DNA of 37,789 nt from SAR202 cluster bacterium (lineage in GTDB: Bacteria > Chloroflexota > Dehalococcoidia > Lucifugimonadales > UBA2985). The stretch lies in assembly GCA_009391535.1 (NCBI GenBank), contig VFHP01000014.1:1-37789 (forward strand), read 5' to 3'. Positions 1 through 8,005 of this stretch are shown piece by piece (position 1 is the stretch's first letter; each line of letters begins with the position of its first letter). Made by a program: the position numbers and the translations under genes. The notes under the pieces are model-generated. The model saw nothing but the letters and a program-made list of their open reading frames with translations, was not told the origin of the DNA and made no database searches.

Positions 1-247
1 TTAGATACTGACGGCCTATTTCATGGATAAGAGCTATTTGAGACTTCATATCTTCTATTGGGAAGTCTCTTCCGGCACCAGAGAATGTGTTGCCTGTTAT
101 TCTTTCCCCAAGACCTGTTATTCCTTCGTCTGTAACAATTTCCAGAAATAAGAGATATTTCCCTCCGCGATATGCTGGTTCGTCCCCACCTCTGCTCCAG
201 TCGGCATCATTTTGGACTATTATTGTCCTGACGTCTATAATTTTCAT
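1..247 (-). CDS. Enolase-superfamily (mandelate racemase / muconate lactonizing-like) enzyme, N-terminal part
   Basis: The minus-strand frame starts at ATG 247..245 and stays open to the window edge (82 codons; the C-terminal part is missing). It begins MKIIDVRTIIV and continues with FLEIVTDEGITGLGE, the typical beta-strand/turn pattern of the N-terminal capping domain of the mandelate racemase/muconate lactonizing enzyme group, where 'TDEGITGLGE' leads into the substrate-capping region. The catalytic barrel lies outside the window, so substrate cannot be assigned. A GGGAGA Shine-Dalgarno sits about 9 bases before the start. It lies just downstream of ssrA on the same strand. SAR202 genomes are known for many paralogues of this superfamily, so this gene supports that affiliation, but that is inference. 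Confidence 0.75.
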   Translation of the reverse strand, partial: MKIIDVRTIIVQNDADWSRGGDEPAYRGGKYLLFLEIVTDEGITGLGERITGNTFSGAGRDFPIEDMKSQIALIHEIGRQYL

Positions 248-317
248 TTAACTGATCTCCCAACAAAATTGTTACCTGTTCATCTACAAAACCATAGATA
301 TAGCCGTGTGATTCTTG

Positions 318-671
318 TGGTGGAGACGGGGGAGAGTCGAACTCCCCGTCCAGAGAACTATCCGCTGGAATGTACTACAGGCTTATCCAGTAGTTAATTA
401 ATTGCTCTTCTGGTCCTTACTGGCAAGGTTCCATAGGAGCTAGCCGAATTTTCTTGTTCACTCCGCATCGGCGTCAAGAGAGCTAGCGCCTCGATTTAAT
501 GTCGCCCATTTACAGCCTTCGAGGAGAGTTTGTAGTGGACGTAACTGCTATATTTAAGCAGCTAGAGCGAGTTTATTTTCGCCAGTTATTCTTTTGCCGC
601 TTTTTACGAGGTGCACGGCGCCTCGGCCTGCAATTCCGCGAAATCACCCCCTGTCGAAGCCAAGCGTCCCC
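318..671 (-). ncRNA. ssrA: Transfer-messenger RNA (tmRNA), 354 nt
   Basis: Read on the minus strand, the RNA begins GGGGACG and ends CGTCTCC-ACCA. These ends pair as a 7-bp acceptor stem (one G-U), the T-arm GTTCGACTC is present, and the CCA is encoded. The 5' part contains the tRNA-like segment GGCTTCGACAGG typical of tmRNA. The tag reading frame at 583..554 encodes GENKLALAA followed by TAA. tmRNA and SmpB rescue stalled ribosomes and mark the nascent chain for proteolysis. The gene lies just downstream of smpB on the same strand, a common arrangement. It is a one-piece tmRNA with no sign of permutation. The ends are set from acceptor pairing and could be off by a base or two. Confidence 0.95.
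554..583 (-). other. tmRNA proteolysis-tag reading frame (GENKLALAA-stop)
   Basis: Within ssrA, codons GGC GAA AAT AAA CTC GCT CTA GCT GCT TAA encode Gly-Glu-Asn-Lys-Leu-Ala-Leu-Ala-Ala. The hydrophobic LALAA end matches the degron recognised by ClpXP-type proteases. A Gly resume codon, rather than the usual Ala, is consistent with tags I recall from Dehalococcoidia (GER-type). The exact resume codon is inferred from tag length and this similarity. Confidence 0.8.
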
Positions 672-680
672 TATACCACT

Positions 681-708
681 AGATTATACTATATAAAGTG
701 TATAATCT
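681..708 (-). promoter_or_regulatory. Inverted repeat containing a TATAAT -10-like box between smpB and ssrA
   Basis: Perfect 9-base arms AGATTATAC (681-689) and GTATAATCT (700-708) flank a 10-base spacer. On the minus strand the arm nearest ssrA carries TATAAT (688..683), about 11 bases before the mature 5' end at 671. This fits a promoter for a precursor later trimmed by RNase P. No convincing -35 was found. It also begins four bases after the smpB stop, but has no T-run, so a terminator role is weaker. Confidence 0.4.
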
Positions 709-712
709 TCTA

Positions 713-1222
713 CTATTGGTATCTTTCTGACATCTTTCTTCTGATTTCCCTGTCTTGTTCTCTGTCAATAATTACTTTTCTCTTATCATGTAACTTGCGA
801 CCTCTAGCAATACCCACTTGGATCTTTGCTATATGTTTCTTGATATAAACCCTCAGCGGAATTAGTGTTAGTCCTTTTTGAGACGTACTACCTGAAAGAT
901 AATCTATTTCTTTTTGGTGTAACAGTAATTTTCTAGGCCTTAATGGGTCATGGTTGTAGATATTTCCTTCTGAATACTGGGCTATATGTGATCCTATGAG
1001 CCAAGCCTCTCCTCGTTCTATTTTGGCAAAAGCATGTTGGATATTCATTTGCCCTGCCCTAATAGACTTGATCTCGGTCCCGGTGAGCACCAATCCAGCC
1101 TCGAGGTTTTGTATAATCTCGTATTCGTAATACGCCCTCCGGTTCACGCTAATTACCTTGAAAGCAGAATTGTCCTTGTTATTCACGGTGGCTTTTTTCT
1201 TGGTTCTGACCCTTTTAGTCAT
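713..1222 (-). CDS. smpB: SsrA-binding protein SmpB
   Basis: SmpB is the 169-residue partner that binds the tRNA-like part of tmRNA and brings it to stalled ribosomes. Family features are clear: the beta-barrel start NRRAYYEYEIIQNLEAGL, then GTEIKSIRAGQMNI, the middle GSHIAQYSEGN, the HDPLRPRKLLLH segment, and the basic C-terminal tail (GRKLHDKR..., ending RRKMSERYQ) that enters the empty mRNA channel. The N-terminus has about 20 extra Lys/Asn-rich residues before the conserved core, slightly longer than the usual 150-160. Only a weak GGGAT Shine-Dalgarno precedes the ATG at 1222. It lies 26 bases after ctpA and about 40 before ssrA on the same strand, so ctpA-smpB may be co-transcribed. Confidence 0.96.
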   Translation of the reverse strand: MTKRVRTKKKATVNNKDNSAFKVISVNRRAYYEYEIIQNLEAGLVLTGTEIKSIRAGQMNIQHAFAKIERGEAWLIGSHIAQYSEGNIYNHDPLRPRKLLLHQKEIDYLSGSTSQKGLTLIPLRVYIKKHIAKIQVGIARGRKLHDKRKVIIDREQDREIRRKMSERYQ

Positions 1223-1248
1223 ATTTTATCCCTACGTTATTTCTTGTG

Positions 1249-2553
1249 TTAATTTATTATAGATTTAAGCCTGTTGAGAGCCATTTCTAATTGTGAATCC
1301 TTTTCGGGGTCTTTCCCCTGTATGGCCTCAACGGTGAAATCTGGTTTTATTCCTTTGCCTTCTATCATATTGCCGTCTGGGGAATACCAGCGGGCGATAG
1401 AGTAATATAACGCGGATTCGTCGCTAAGTTTCTTGGGAAGATTAACACTACCTTTCCCAAACGTTTTCGTACCTATTATTTTAGCTCTACCATGATCCTG
1501 GAGAGCTCCTGACAAAACTTCACTGGCACTAGCGCTGAATTCATTTACCAAGACTACCATCGGTAGGTCAATTTGTGAATCAGATTTGGTAAAATAGTCT
1601 GTTCTTTTACCATCCGAGTCGATCGCATATAGTACTATTTGTTCTCCCAGGAATACGTCTGCTATATTTACTGTGGTTGATAACAGTCCACCCAGATTAT
1701 TTCTCAAGTCCAATATTACACCAGCCGGGTTTTCATTGGATGCCAATGTTAATATATTCTCTAACTCTTCGTCTGTGTCATCACAAAAGCAGCTTATTCT
1801 TATATAGGCAAAGTCTTCGTCTATTATGTTCATAGTGACACTTTCCTCATTGATGGAAGAGCGTGTTATTTCTAATTCAAATGGTTCTGATACTCCTACT
1901 CGTTGAATCAATAGATTTACACTGGTACCTTTGGGTCCTCTTATTCTTGTTACGGATTCCAAGAGACTCCACCCTAATGTGCTTTCTCCGTTAACTGCTA
2001 ATATCACGTCGCCAGCTTCAATTCCAGCTTTGAATGCAGGTGTGCCTTGTATTGGTTCAACTATTGTCAGTTTTGAATCTGATAATTCCACTCTGGCACC
2101 GATTCCATCAAATTCACCTTGGGTGTTTTGGGAATATAGAGAATAGGCATCTGGCCGGAAAAGGAAAGTATGTGGATCTCCTATCTCTTCAAGCATCGCA
2201 TCTATTGTTATGTAACTTAGGGTAGAAGGATCGTATGATTTATCTGTTGCTATCGTTGAGAATAGAGCGTCTAGTCCGGCCTTGCTGATACTCTCAGGAT
2301 TCAATGTTTCTTTGTCTACAAAGTTATCTGATAGAATTTCCCATACTTCTATTATGATGCTATCTTGTGGGTCTTGGATTGCTCCTGAAGCAGAACTCCA
2401 TTCAGTTGCCAATGTCATGACACTGTCCGGGGTCTCCTGTCCAACACTGTATATATCTGTCCGCGTTAATGCTGTAAGGAGAAGTATTAATACCACTGCG
2501 GTAGTTAAAATGTATTTGTTTTTGCTAATATTTAGTTTCATTAGTCCATTCAT
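1249..2553 (-). CDS. ctpA: C-terminal processing peptidase, S41 family (CtpA/Prc-like)
   Basis: This is a periplasmic or extracytoplasmic serine protease of 434 residues that cleaves C-terminal ends of proteins. Order: short cytoplasmic segment, one N-terminal membrane anchor or signal (about residues 14-30, YILTTAVVLILLLTAL), a helical N-domain, a PDZ domain (about 145-230, GIGARVEL...AGDVILAVNG), then the S41 catalytic domain. The catalytic Ser/Lys pair appears as FSASASEV (Ser about 342) and TKTFGKGSVN (Lys about 367). RNNLGGLL is also typical. The first ATG is at 2553; ATG 2541 (MKLNISK) is an equal alternative, since neither has a clear ribosome-binding site. It is divergent from the nuo operon and upstream of smpB. 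Confidence 0.93.
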   Translation of the reverse strand: MNGLMKLNISKNKYILTTAVVLILLLTALTRTDIYSVGQETPDSVMTLATEWSSASGAIQDPQDSIIIEVWEILSDNFVDKETLNPESISKAGLDALFSTIATDKSYDPSTLSYITIDAMLEEIGDPHTFLFRPDAYSLYSQNTQGEFDGIGARVELSDSKLTIVEPIQGTPAFKAGIEAGDVILAVNGESTLGWSLLESVTRIRGPKGTSVNLLIQRVGVSEPFELEITRSSINEESVTMNIIDEDFAYIRISCFCDDTDEELENILTLASNENPAGVILDLRNNLGGLLSTTVNIADVFLGEQIVLYAIDSDGKRTDYFTKSDSQIDLPMVVLVNEFSASASEVLSGALQDHGRAKIIGTKTFGKGSVNLPKKLSDESALYYSIARWYSPDGNMIEGKGIKPDFTVEAIQGKDPEKDSQLEMALNRLKSIIN

Positions 2554-2650
2554 GCATGTTTTAGAATTCTTATCGCTAAGTATAACTTAAGGGTATAGCA
2601 TTGTTTATCGGAACAGTTCAAATATTCAGGAAGTTTGTGGTTAATTTCAC

Positions 2651-2680
2651 TTGATAATCTGTCCATGGCTATGATATATT
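2651..2680 (+). promoter_or_regulatory. Candidate sigma70 promoter of the nuo operon
   Basis: TTGATA (2651-2656), an 18-base spacer and TATATT (2675-2680) lie in the 162-base gap between divergent ctpA and nuoA, about 35 bases before nuoA. A Shine-Dalgarno AGGAG (2699-2703) follows. It was found by eye only. Confidence 0.4.
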
Positions 2681-2715
2681 TTTTCCAGTGTTTGTTATAG
2701 GAGAAATATACGCCT

Positions 2716-3099
2716 ATGCTTGAAGATTATTTTCGTCAGTATGGGCTCATAGCTATATTCACTGCTCTGGCTGTAATACTGCCAGGAACGTTGTTGGTTC
2801 TATCGTGGCTGCTTTCTTTCGTAAGAGTGCGACCTCACAAACCTAGCTTTGTAAAAAGTAGCCCTTATGAATCAGGTATGAATCTTGTTGGCAAGAGATG
2901 GCCACAGTTCAATTTTAGGTACTATCAATTTGCTTTGCTTTTCGTTGTATTTGATGTAGAGACAATATTTATTTACCCATGGGCAGTGTCTTTTGGTAAA
3001 TTGGGACTGTTTGCATTTGTGGAGATGTTGATATTCATTATGATTTTGGTTGTGGGATGGGCGTATGCGTGGAGATACAAAGCATTAGAATGGAGTTAA
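2716..3099 (+). CDS. nuoA: NADH-quinone oxidoreductase subunit A
   Basis: This 127-residue membrane subunit of respiratory complex I has three predicted transmembrane helices (about 11-36, 70-88, 96-118). The family signatures are present: the loop [36 protein letters not shown], with the conserved acidic residues of the VFDVE stretch near the quinone channel. It is the first gene of the operon and is followed by nuoB after three bases. The ATG at 2716 has AGGAG about 12 bases upstream, a slightly long spacing. Confidence 0.96.
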   Translation: MLEDYFRQYGLIAIFTALAVILPGTLLVLSWLLSFVRVRPHKPSFVKSSPYESGMNLVGKRWPQFNFRYYQFALLFVVFDVETIFIYPWAVSFGKLGLFAFVEMLIFIMILVVGWAYAWRYKALEWS

Positions 3100-3102
3100 T
3101 TT

Positions 3103-3750
3103 ATGGCTGAATTTACTGATAGTGAAGTCAGTTTGAATCAAAGCGGTGTTGGTGTCACTATACCTCTGCACGCTACTACTTGGGATCTGGACATCGAAGA
3201 GGGTTCTGAGATCAATAGTATGAAGGCTACACATATCGAGCCGTTCACAAAAGATTCCATACAAGTAGCCCCTGACTTCGAAAAAAACATAATAGTAACC
3301 TCCGTGGATGCACTTCTAAACTGGAGTAGAAAATCTTCAGTATTCCCGATGACATTTGGGCTTGCTTGCTGCGCTTTTGAAATGATAGCGAGTGCTATGT
3401 CTAGGTTCGATATATCTAGATTTGGCATGGAGGCTATGCGAGCGTCTCCTAGACAGGCAGATTTGATGATAGTCGCTGGCACGGTTACTTGGAAAATGGC
3501 GCCGGTTATCCGGAGACTATATGAACAAATGCCTGAACCGAAATGGGTTATTTCTATGGGTGTGTGTGCTACCAGCGGTGGCCCTTATTACCAGGGTTAC
3601 AGTGTGGTGCCTGGAGTGAACAGAATAGTTCCAGTCGATGTATACGTTCCTGGTTGCCCTCCTAGACCAGACGCCTTGTTATACGGGATTATGCAACTGC
3701 ACGATAAGATAAAGAAGTACAGTCTTTCGGGAAGGGCTGCAGGAGATTAA
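3103..3750 (+). CDS. nuoB: NADH-quinone oxidoreductase subunit B (cluster N2 subunit)
   Basis: This peripheral-arm subunit holds the terminal [4Fe-4S] cluster N2 that passes electrons to quinone. The four ligands are visible: the tandem C89-C90 in [11 protein letters not shown]155 in MGVCATSGG and C185 in VPGCPPRPD. At 215 residues it has an acidic N-terminal extension of roughly 40-50 residues compared with compact bacterial NuoB. A later ATG (Met40) exists, but the start at 3103 has GGAG seven bases upstream inside the nuoA 3' end, so I keep it. It is contiguous with nuoC, whose ATG directly follows the stop codon. Confidence 0.97.
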   Translation: MAEFTDSEVSLNQSGVGVTIPLHATTWDLDIEEGSEINSMKATHIEPFTKDSIQVAPDFEKNIIVTSVDALLNWSRKSSVFPMTFGLACCAFEMIASAMSRFDISRFGMEAMRASPRQADLMIVAGTVTWKMAPVIRRLYEQMPEPKWVISMGVCATSGGPYYQGYSVVPGVNRIVPVDVYVPGCPPRPDALLYGIMQLHDKIKKYSLSGRAAGD

Positions 3751-4203
3751 ATGACTTCCGTTCTGGATGCCGAAAGTTTAGCGCGCAAATTAAACGACTT
3801 TATTCCTGATGTGGTTGAAGGTCATAGTGAAGGCGATGTGTGGGTTAAGGCAGAGTCTATTGCTGACGTATGCTCTCAACTTAAGAATGATCCAGAAACC
3901 AACATGGATTACTTGGTGTCTGTCTCTGCAGTGGATTACATAGAATACTTTGAAATGGTTTATCACCTACGATCTATTTCTTTAAACCATGGAGTGGTTT
4001 TGAAGTCCAAATGTTGGGGAAGGGAAGATATTGAAGTGCCATCAGTCACTCATATCTGGCAGGGCGCAGATTTTCAGGAGCGTGAAGTATATGATCTGAT
4101 GGGGATCCATTTCAACGGCCATTATAATCTAAAGAGATTACTTCTATGGGAAGGATTTCCAGGACACCCACAACGTAAAGATTACTTAGAGGATCCTCGT
4201 TAA
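3751..4203 (+). CDS. nuoC: NADH-quinone oxidoreductase subunit C (30 kDa)
   Basis: This 150-residue hydrophilic subunit of the complex I connecting module contains the 30-kDa signature region: WQGADFQEREVYDLMGIHFNGHYNLKRLLLWEGFPGHPQRKDY. It is a separate gene rather than the nuoCD fusion seen in E. coli. The ATG immediately follows the nuoB stop, and nuoD starts 14 bases after its end, indicating translational coupling. Confidence 0.96.
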   Translation: MTSVLDAESLARKLNDFIPDVVEGHSEGDVWVKAESIADVCSQLKNDPETNMDYLVSVSAVDYIEYFEMVYHLRSISLNHGVVLKSKCWGREDIEVPSVTHIWQGADFQEREVYDLMGIHFNGHYNLKRLLLWEGFPGHPQRKDYLEDPR

Positions 4204-4217
4204 AGAGGGACAAAGCT

Positions 4218-5321
4218 ATGCCAATTAGAACAGAGCCCATAACAGTTAACATAGGCCCTCAACATCCTAGTACTCATGGGGTGTTCAGAATGCGTGTTAC
4301 TTTTGACGGCGAGATGATTATAGACGTGGAACCCATATTTGGCTATCTACATAGAGGCTCAGAAAAGCTCGCCGAGGAACGCACATACACTCAAGTTATA
4401 ACACTAACAGATAGATTGGATTATGTGTCTTCTATGTCGAATAATCTCTCATATGTTCTGGCTGTTGAGAAACTATCTGGTATTGTGCCACCCGAAAGGG
4501 CTATGTATCTTCGGGTGATTGTTGCAGAACTCCAACGTATAGTTAGCCACCTGGTCGCCACGGGATTCTTCTTGAATGATGTTGGAGCACTAGCCACTCC
4601 CCTGATGTATTGTTTCAGGGAAAGAGAAAAAATATTGGATATGTTTGAAATGTTGTGCGGCGCCAGAATAACTTTAAGCTTTATGAGGGTGGGCGGTATA
4701 TTTCAAGACGCACCATCGGAGTTCTGGGAAGCACTTACCGATTTTCTAGAATATATGCCTGGGTACATAGATGAATATGAAAGACTAATTACTGGTAACG
4801 AAATCCTGCTTTCGAGAACGAAAGATATAGGTGTCTTATCTTCTGAACAGGCTATTAATTCCTCTATAAGTGGTCCCATTCTAAGGGCATCTGGTGTTAA
4901 ATGGGATCTTCGAAAGGCTGATCCTTATGACGTCTATGACAGAATGGAATTCGAAATTCCAGTTGGTACAGTAGGGGATAACTATGACAGATACCTTATT
5001 CGCATAGCAGAGATGAGGGAATCTCTGAAAATTCTGCAGCAATGTGTAAATCAAATACCCGATGGTCCCATACGGGCAGACACCGCAAATCTCATAAGAC
5101 CACCTGTTGGAGACGCATATGGTCATGTTGAGGGACCCAAAGGAGAGTTGGGATTCTACCTTGTTAGCGATGGAGGCATTTCACCTTATAGGTGTAAAAT
5201 CAGATCATCTTCTTTGATCAATCTAACCGCGCTAAAGGATATGTTGGTAGATACTAAACTGGCGGACATGATAGTTACTTTTGGTAGCGTGGATATTAAT
5301 ATGGGAGAGGTGGATAGGTAG
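4218..5321 (+). CDS. nuoD: NADH-quinone oxidoreductase subunit D (49 kDa)
   Basis: This 367-residue peripheral subunit forms the quinone site with NuoB. The N-terminal IGPQHPSTHGVFR carries the conserved His residues of the quinone pocket, followed by VEPIFGYLHRGSEKLAEERTY and, at the end, VFGSVDINMGEVDR-type residues (TFGSVDINMGEVDR here). This family shares ancestry with the large subunit of [NiFe] hydrogenases; the nickel-binding Cys pairs are absent, as expected. An AGAGGGAC ribosome-binding region precedes the ATG. The TAG stop shares its G with the GTG start of nuoH. Confidence 0.97.
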   Translation: MPIRTEPITVNIGPQHPSTHGVFRMRVTFDGEMIIDVEPIFGYLHRGSEKLAEERTYTQVITLTDRLDYVSSMSNNLSYVLAVEKLSGIVPPERAMYLRVIVAELQRIVSHLVATGFFLNDVGALATPLMYCFREREKILDMFEMLCGARITLSFMRVGGIFQDAPSEFWEALTDFLEYMPGYIDEYERLITGNEILLSRTKDIGVLSSEQAINSSISGPILRASGVKWDLRKADPYDVYDRMEFEIPVGTVGDNYDRYLIRIAEMRESLKILQQCVNQIPDGPIRADTANLIRPPVGDAYGHVEGPKGELGFYLVSDGGISPYRCKIRSSSLINLTALKDMLVDTKLADMIVTFGSVDINMGEVDR

Positions 5322-6517
5322 TGGATAACGCATACGTGCCGTTTAAGGAAGCAAACGCGTTTTATGGAAATCTCTACCAATTTCTGACAGATTTGACCAT
5401 ATTCGGTGTTTCCCCTATACCTGATTGGCTGGCTTACCTGATTGCGGGATTTCTGATTGTTTTTTCCGTTATTAACACTGTTGTTATTATCACTACTCTC
5501 GGCACTTGGGTGGAAAGACGTCTGATTGCCAGATTTCAATCTCGTCTAGGACCTAATCGATGGGGGCCTTGGGGTCTACTCACACCCATAGCAGATGCCG
5601 TAAAGTTACTGAGCAAAGAAGATACTAAACCGGATGGCGTAGATTCCTGGGTTTTCAATCTGGCGCCACTTATGTTCATAGTTCCACCAATACTGATATT
5701 TGCTGTTATACCGTATAGTCATAATGCATATATATCTAATTTAAATATTGGAATATTGTTCATAATAGCTGTTACTACAGTGCCTACAGTTGCTATGTTT
5801 ATGGCAGGTTGGGGTTCAGGGAATCGATACTCACTTTTCGGGGCTATGCGTGGAGTCGCTCAATTAGTTAGCTACGAAGTACCTATGGTGTTATCCATAG
5901 TAGGAGTCTTGTTGTTTGTGGGATCGTTGTCTATGGTTGATATCGTAGAACGCCAATTTGTTCCGTTTATATTAGTGCAGCCCTTAGGTTTCTTCATATT
6001 TTTCATAGCTATTTCCGCAGAAATGAATAGATCTCCGTTTGACATTGTTGAAGCTGATTCAGAACTGGTGGCAGGTTTTCATACTGAATATAGCGGTATG
6101 AAATGGGGAACATTTCAATTGGCAGAGTTTATAGCTCCATTTGGAGCAGCTTCAATAATGACCACGCTGTTTTTAAAGGGTTGGGAGGGACCAATACTTC
6201 CAGGTCCTTTGTGGTTCTTCTTGAAGGTGGGCTTTGTTTGGTTCATATTGCTTTGGATAAGGGCGACTTTACCAAGATTAAGAGTAGACCAGATTATGGG
6301 TCTTGCGTGGAAATTTCTCTTCCCATTAGGATTGATCAATTTATTTGTAACAGCAGCAGAAGTATTGGCATGGGGTGATCCTACTGGTAGTGAAATATGG
6401 TTAATGGCTGGCATTAATTGGACAATTGCAGTGGTATGTCTTGTGATATCGTCACACTTGGTGTCTGCAAAATTGACTACCAGAAATTCTGTTCTAGAGA
6501 ACGCGGGCAACAACTAA
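5321..6517 (+). CDS. nuoH: NADH-quinone oxidoreductase subunit H
   Basis: This 398-residue membrane subunit joins the peripheral and membrane arms and forms the floor of the quinone chamber. About eight transmembrane helices are visible, with the conserved loops WVERRLIARFQSRLGPNRWGP and AEMNRSPFDIVEADSELVAGFHTEYSGMK. The second loop normally reads PEAESELVAGYHTEY, so here Pro is Val and one Glu is Asp, a conservative change in the charged quinone loop. The start is GTG at 5321, overlapping nuoD by one base, with GAGAGG upstream. Confidence 0.97.
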   Translation: MDNAYVPFKEANAFYGNLYQFLTDLTIFGVSPIPDWLAYLIAGFLIVFSVINTVVIITTLGTWVERRLIARFQSRLGPNRWGPWGLLTPIADAVKLLSKEDTKPDGVDSWVFNLAPLMFIVPPILIFAVIPYSHNAYISNLNIGILFIIAVTTVPTVAMFMAGWGSGNRYSLFGAMRGVAQLVSYEVPMVLSIVGVLLFVGSLSMVDIVERQFVPFILVQPLGFFIFFIAISAEMNRSPFDIVEADSELVAGFHTEYSGMKWGTFQLAEFIAPFGAASIMTTLFLKGWEGPILPGPLWFFLKVGFVWFILLWIRATLPRLRVDQIMGLAWKFLFPLGLINLFVTAAEVLAWGDPTGSEIWLMAGINWTIAVVCLVISSHLVSAKLTTRNSVLENAGNN

Positions 6518-6542
6518 TTTCTAGTATAAGAAGGTATATGTC

Positions 6543-7046
6543 ATGTATGGTTTAGGAATAGCAAAAGGTTTGGCCGTCACTTTTAGAAACCTATTTAGGA
6601 AACCTTTCACTGTGCAATATCCAGAAGAGGCTGTTCCTCAGGCGGCCCGTTTTAGGGGAGAAGAATTCGGCTGGTTTGAAGAAAGATGTACCGGATGTGC
6701 TAGTTGTGCAAAGTATTGCCCTTTGGGAATTATTAAGATAGTAACTCACCCCGGTGGTTCAAATATGCAAGAAGGACAATCTTATACTGTAGACACATTT
6801 GATATAGATATAGGTAGATGTATGTTCTGTGGTCTATGTGTAGAAGCTTGTCCGTACGATGCGCTTTTTATGGGTAGTGGTTTTGAAAGAGGTCAATATG
6901 TTAGAGATGATCTCATTATACCCATCGAAGAATTGAAATCCGCTGAAAGAAGGCTAAGTACTTGGTATAGACCACAATTGGAGGGCAAAAATTACCATCC
7001 ACATAAAGATGAACCATTGTCCTGGGAAGAGGTTGGTCGCAAATGA
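6543..7046 (+). CDS. nuoI: NADH-quinone oxidoreductase subunit I (two [4Fe-4S] ferredoxin-like)
   Basis: This 167-residue subunit carries clusters N6a and N6b. Ligands: C49, C52, C55 and C59 in CTGCASCAKYCPLG, and C93, C96, C99 and C103 in CMFCGLCVEACPYDA. The amphipathic N-terminus (GIAKGLAVTFRNLFRKPFTVQYPEE) is typical for docking on the membrane arm. AAGGTATATGTC precedes the ATG. Its stop overlaps the nuoJ start as ATGA. Confidence 0.97.
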   Translation: MYGLGIAKGLAVTFRNLFRKPFTVQYPEEAVPQAARFRGEEFGWFEERCTGCASCAKYCPLGIIKIVTHPGGSNMQEGQSYTVDTFDIDIGRCMFCGLCVEACPYDALFMGSGFERGQYVRDDLIIPIEELKSAERRLSTWYRPQLEGKNYHPHKDEPLSWEEVGRK

Positions 7047-7606
7047 GTCTGTTAGACATTATTTTTGGAGTGATATCCCTTGTGGCTATAGCTTCTGCTA
7101 TATCTGTCGTAAACCAGAGAGATATATTTAGAGCGGCGCTATTCTTGGTAGTTTCATTCCTGGCTGTTGCAGCGTTATTCGTATTACTTAATGCGGAATT
7201 TTTGGCCGTTGTACAGGTATTGGTGTACGTAGGTGCTGTTTCTATTCTGATAATTTTCGCAATAATGTTGACTAGTAATGTCCAAACTGGTAGTACATCT
7301 CATGGTTTCAGTCCTTTGATCTTGATTTTGGTGGCGGCTCTGACTGCTTTGATTGTGTCAACGGCGATTTCCACAGATTGGAATACCTGGGACAGTAAAG
7401 GATTTGAGGTCTCTCCTGGCGGAACTGAAGAAGATCTGAGTAATACTGAACAAGGGATAAAAAACGTATTTAGTAATACTACTGTGGTTATATCCACATT
7501 AATCATGACCCGATTTGTGCTGCCAATGGAAGTAGTTTCTGTAGTTTTGTTGGCAGCAGTTATAGGAGCACTTGCTCTTGTGAGGGACACGGAGGTAGAA
7601 TCCTGA
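7043..7606 (+). CDS. nuoJ: NADH-quinone oxidoreductase subunit J
   Basis: This 187-residue membrane subunit has five predicted helices. The diagnostic segment LNAEFLAVVQVLVYVGAVSILIIFAIML covers the pi-bulge-containing TM3 that couples quinone chemistry to proton pumping. A soluble loop (about residues 110-140) separates TM4 and TM5. The ATG overlaps the nuoI stop (ATGA). Its TGA stop overlaps the proposed CTG start of nuoK, and its tail contains the nuoK Shine-Dalgarno. Confidence 0.95.
   Translation: MSLLDIIFGVISLVAIASAISVVNQRDIFRAALFLVVSFLAVAALFVLLNAEFLAVVQVLVYVGAVSILIIFAIMLTSNVQTGSTSHGFSPLILILVAALTALIVSTAISTDWNTWDSKGFEVSPGGTEEDLSNTEQGIKNVFSNTTVVISTLIMTRFVLPMEVVSVVLLAAVIGALALVRDTEVES
7591..7595 (+). 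promoter_or_regulatory. Ribosome-binding site that places the nuoK start at CTG 7603
   Basis: GGAGG at 7591-7595 lies seven bases before CTG 7603 and 31 bases before the next conventional start (GTG 7627), so it supports the upstream start. Confidence 0.6.
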
Positions 7607-7998
7607 ATTTAGAAAACTTTTTAATAGTGTCAGCCATAATTTTTGGGATAGGGTTATATGGCGCCCTCTCAAAGAAAAATATTTTGACCGTATTGATGTC
7701 TATAGAACTGATGTTCAACGCGGTAAACATAGCGTTGATTGCCTTTAGCAGGTATACAATTCCACAAGGAATGACTGTTGCAAAATCTGCATTGGATGAA
7801 GAAATAGGCTTGGCACTGGCTCATGGTACTCCTTTGGGGGATACTGCATTAAACACTCTGTTAACCGGTCAGATATTTTCTATATTCATCATAGCGGTTG
7901 CCGCTGCGGAAGTGGCCTTAGCTTTGGGCATCGTAATTGCGATATATCGCAATAGAGAAACTGTAGATCTTACTAACGTTAACTTGATGAAGGGTTGA
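7603..7998 (+). CDS. nuoK: NADH-quinone oxidoreductase subunit K, apparent CTG start
   Basis: This is the small antiporter-like membrane subunit with three helices. The conserved membrane glutamates are seen in MSIELMFNAVNI (Glu35) and AVAAAEVALALG (Glu103). I start it at CTG 7603: this gives an N-terminus (M)NLENFLIVSAIIFGIGLYG that matches the usual first helix, has GGAGG seven bases upstream, and overlaps the nuoJ stop as CTGA. The first conventional start, GTG 7627, would remove the first eight residues. At 131 residues it is about 30 longer than usual. The excess is a polar loop between TM2 and TM3 (about residues 55-87, with DEEIG and AHGTPLGDT). Function as NuoK is clear; the start codon is inference. 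Confidence 0.9.
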   Translation: MNLENFLIVSAIIFGIGLYGALSKKNILTVLMSIELMFNAVNIALIAFSRYTIPQGMTVAKSALDEEIGLALAHGTPLGDTALNTLLTGQIFSIFIIAVAAAEVALALGIVIAIYRNRETVDLTNVNLMKG

Positions 7999-8005
7999 TA
8001 ATACA

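Noticed and set aside
212..848. Plus-strand open frames over the tmRNA region
   Set aside because: They lie on the antisense of ssrA and smpB, have no ribosome-binding sites and low-complexity or Cys/Arg-biased products.
2282..2590. 102-codon plus-strand frame opposite ctpA
   Set aside because: It is fully antisense to a clear S41 protease and has no family features.
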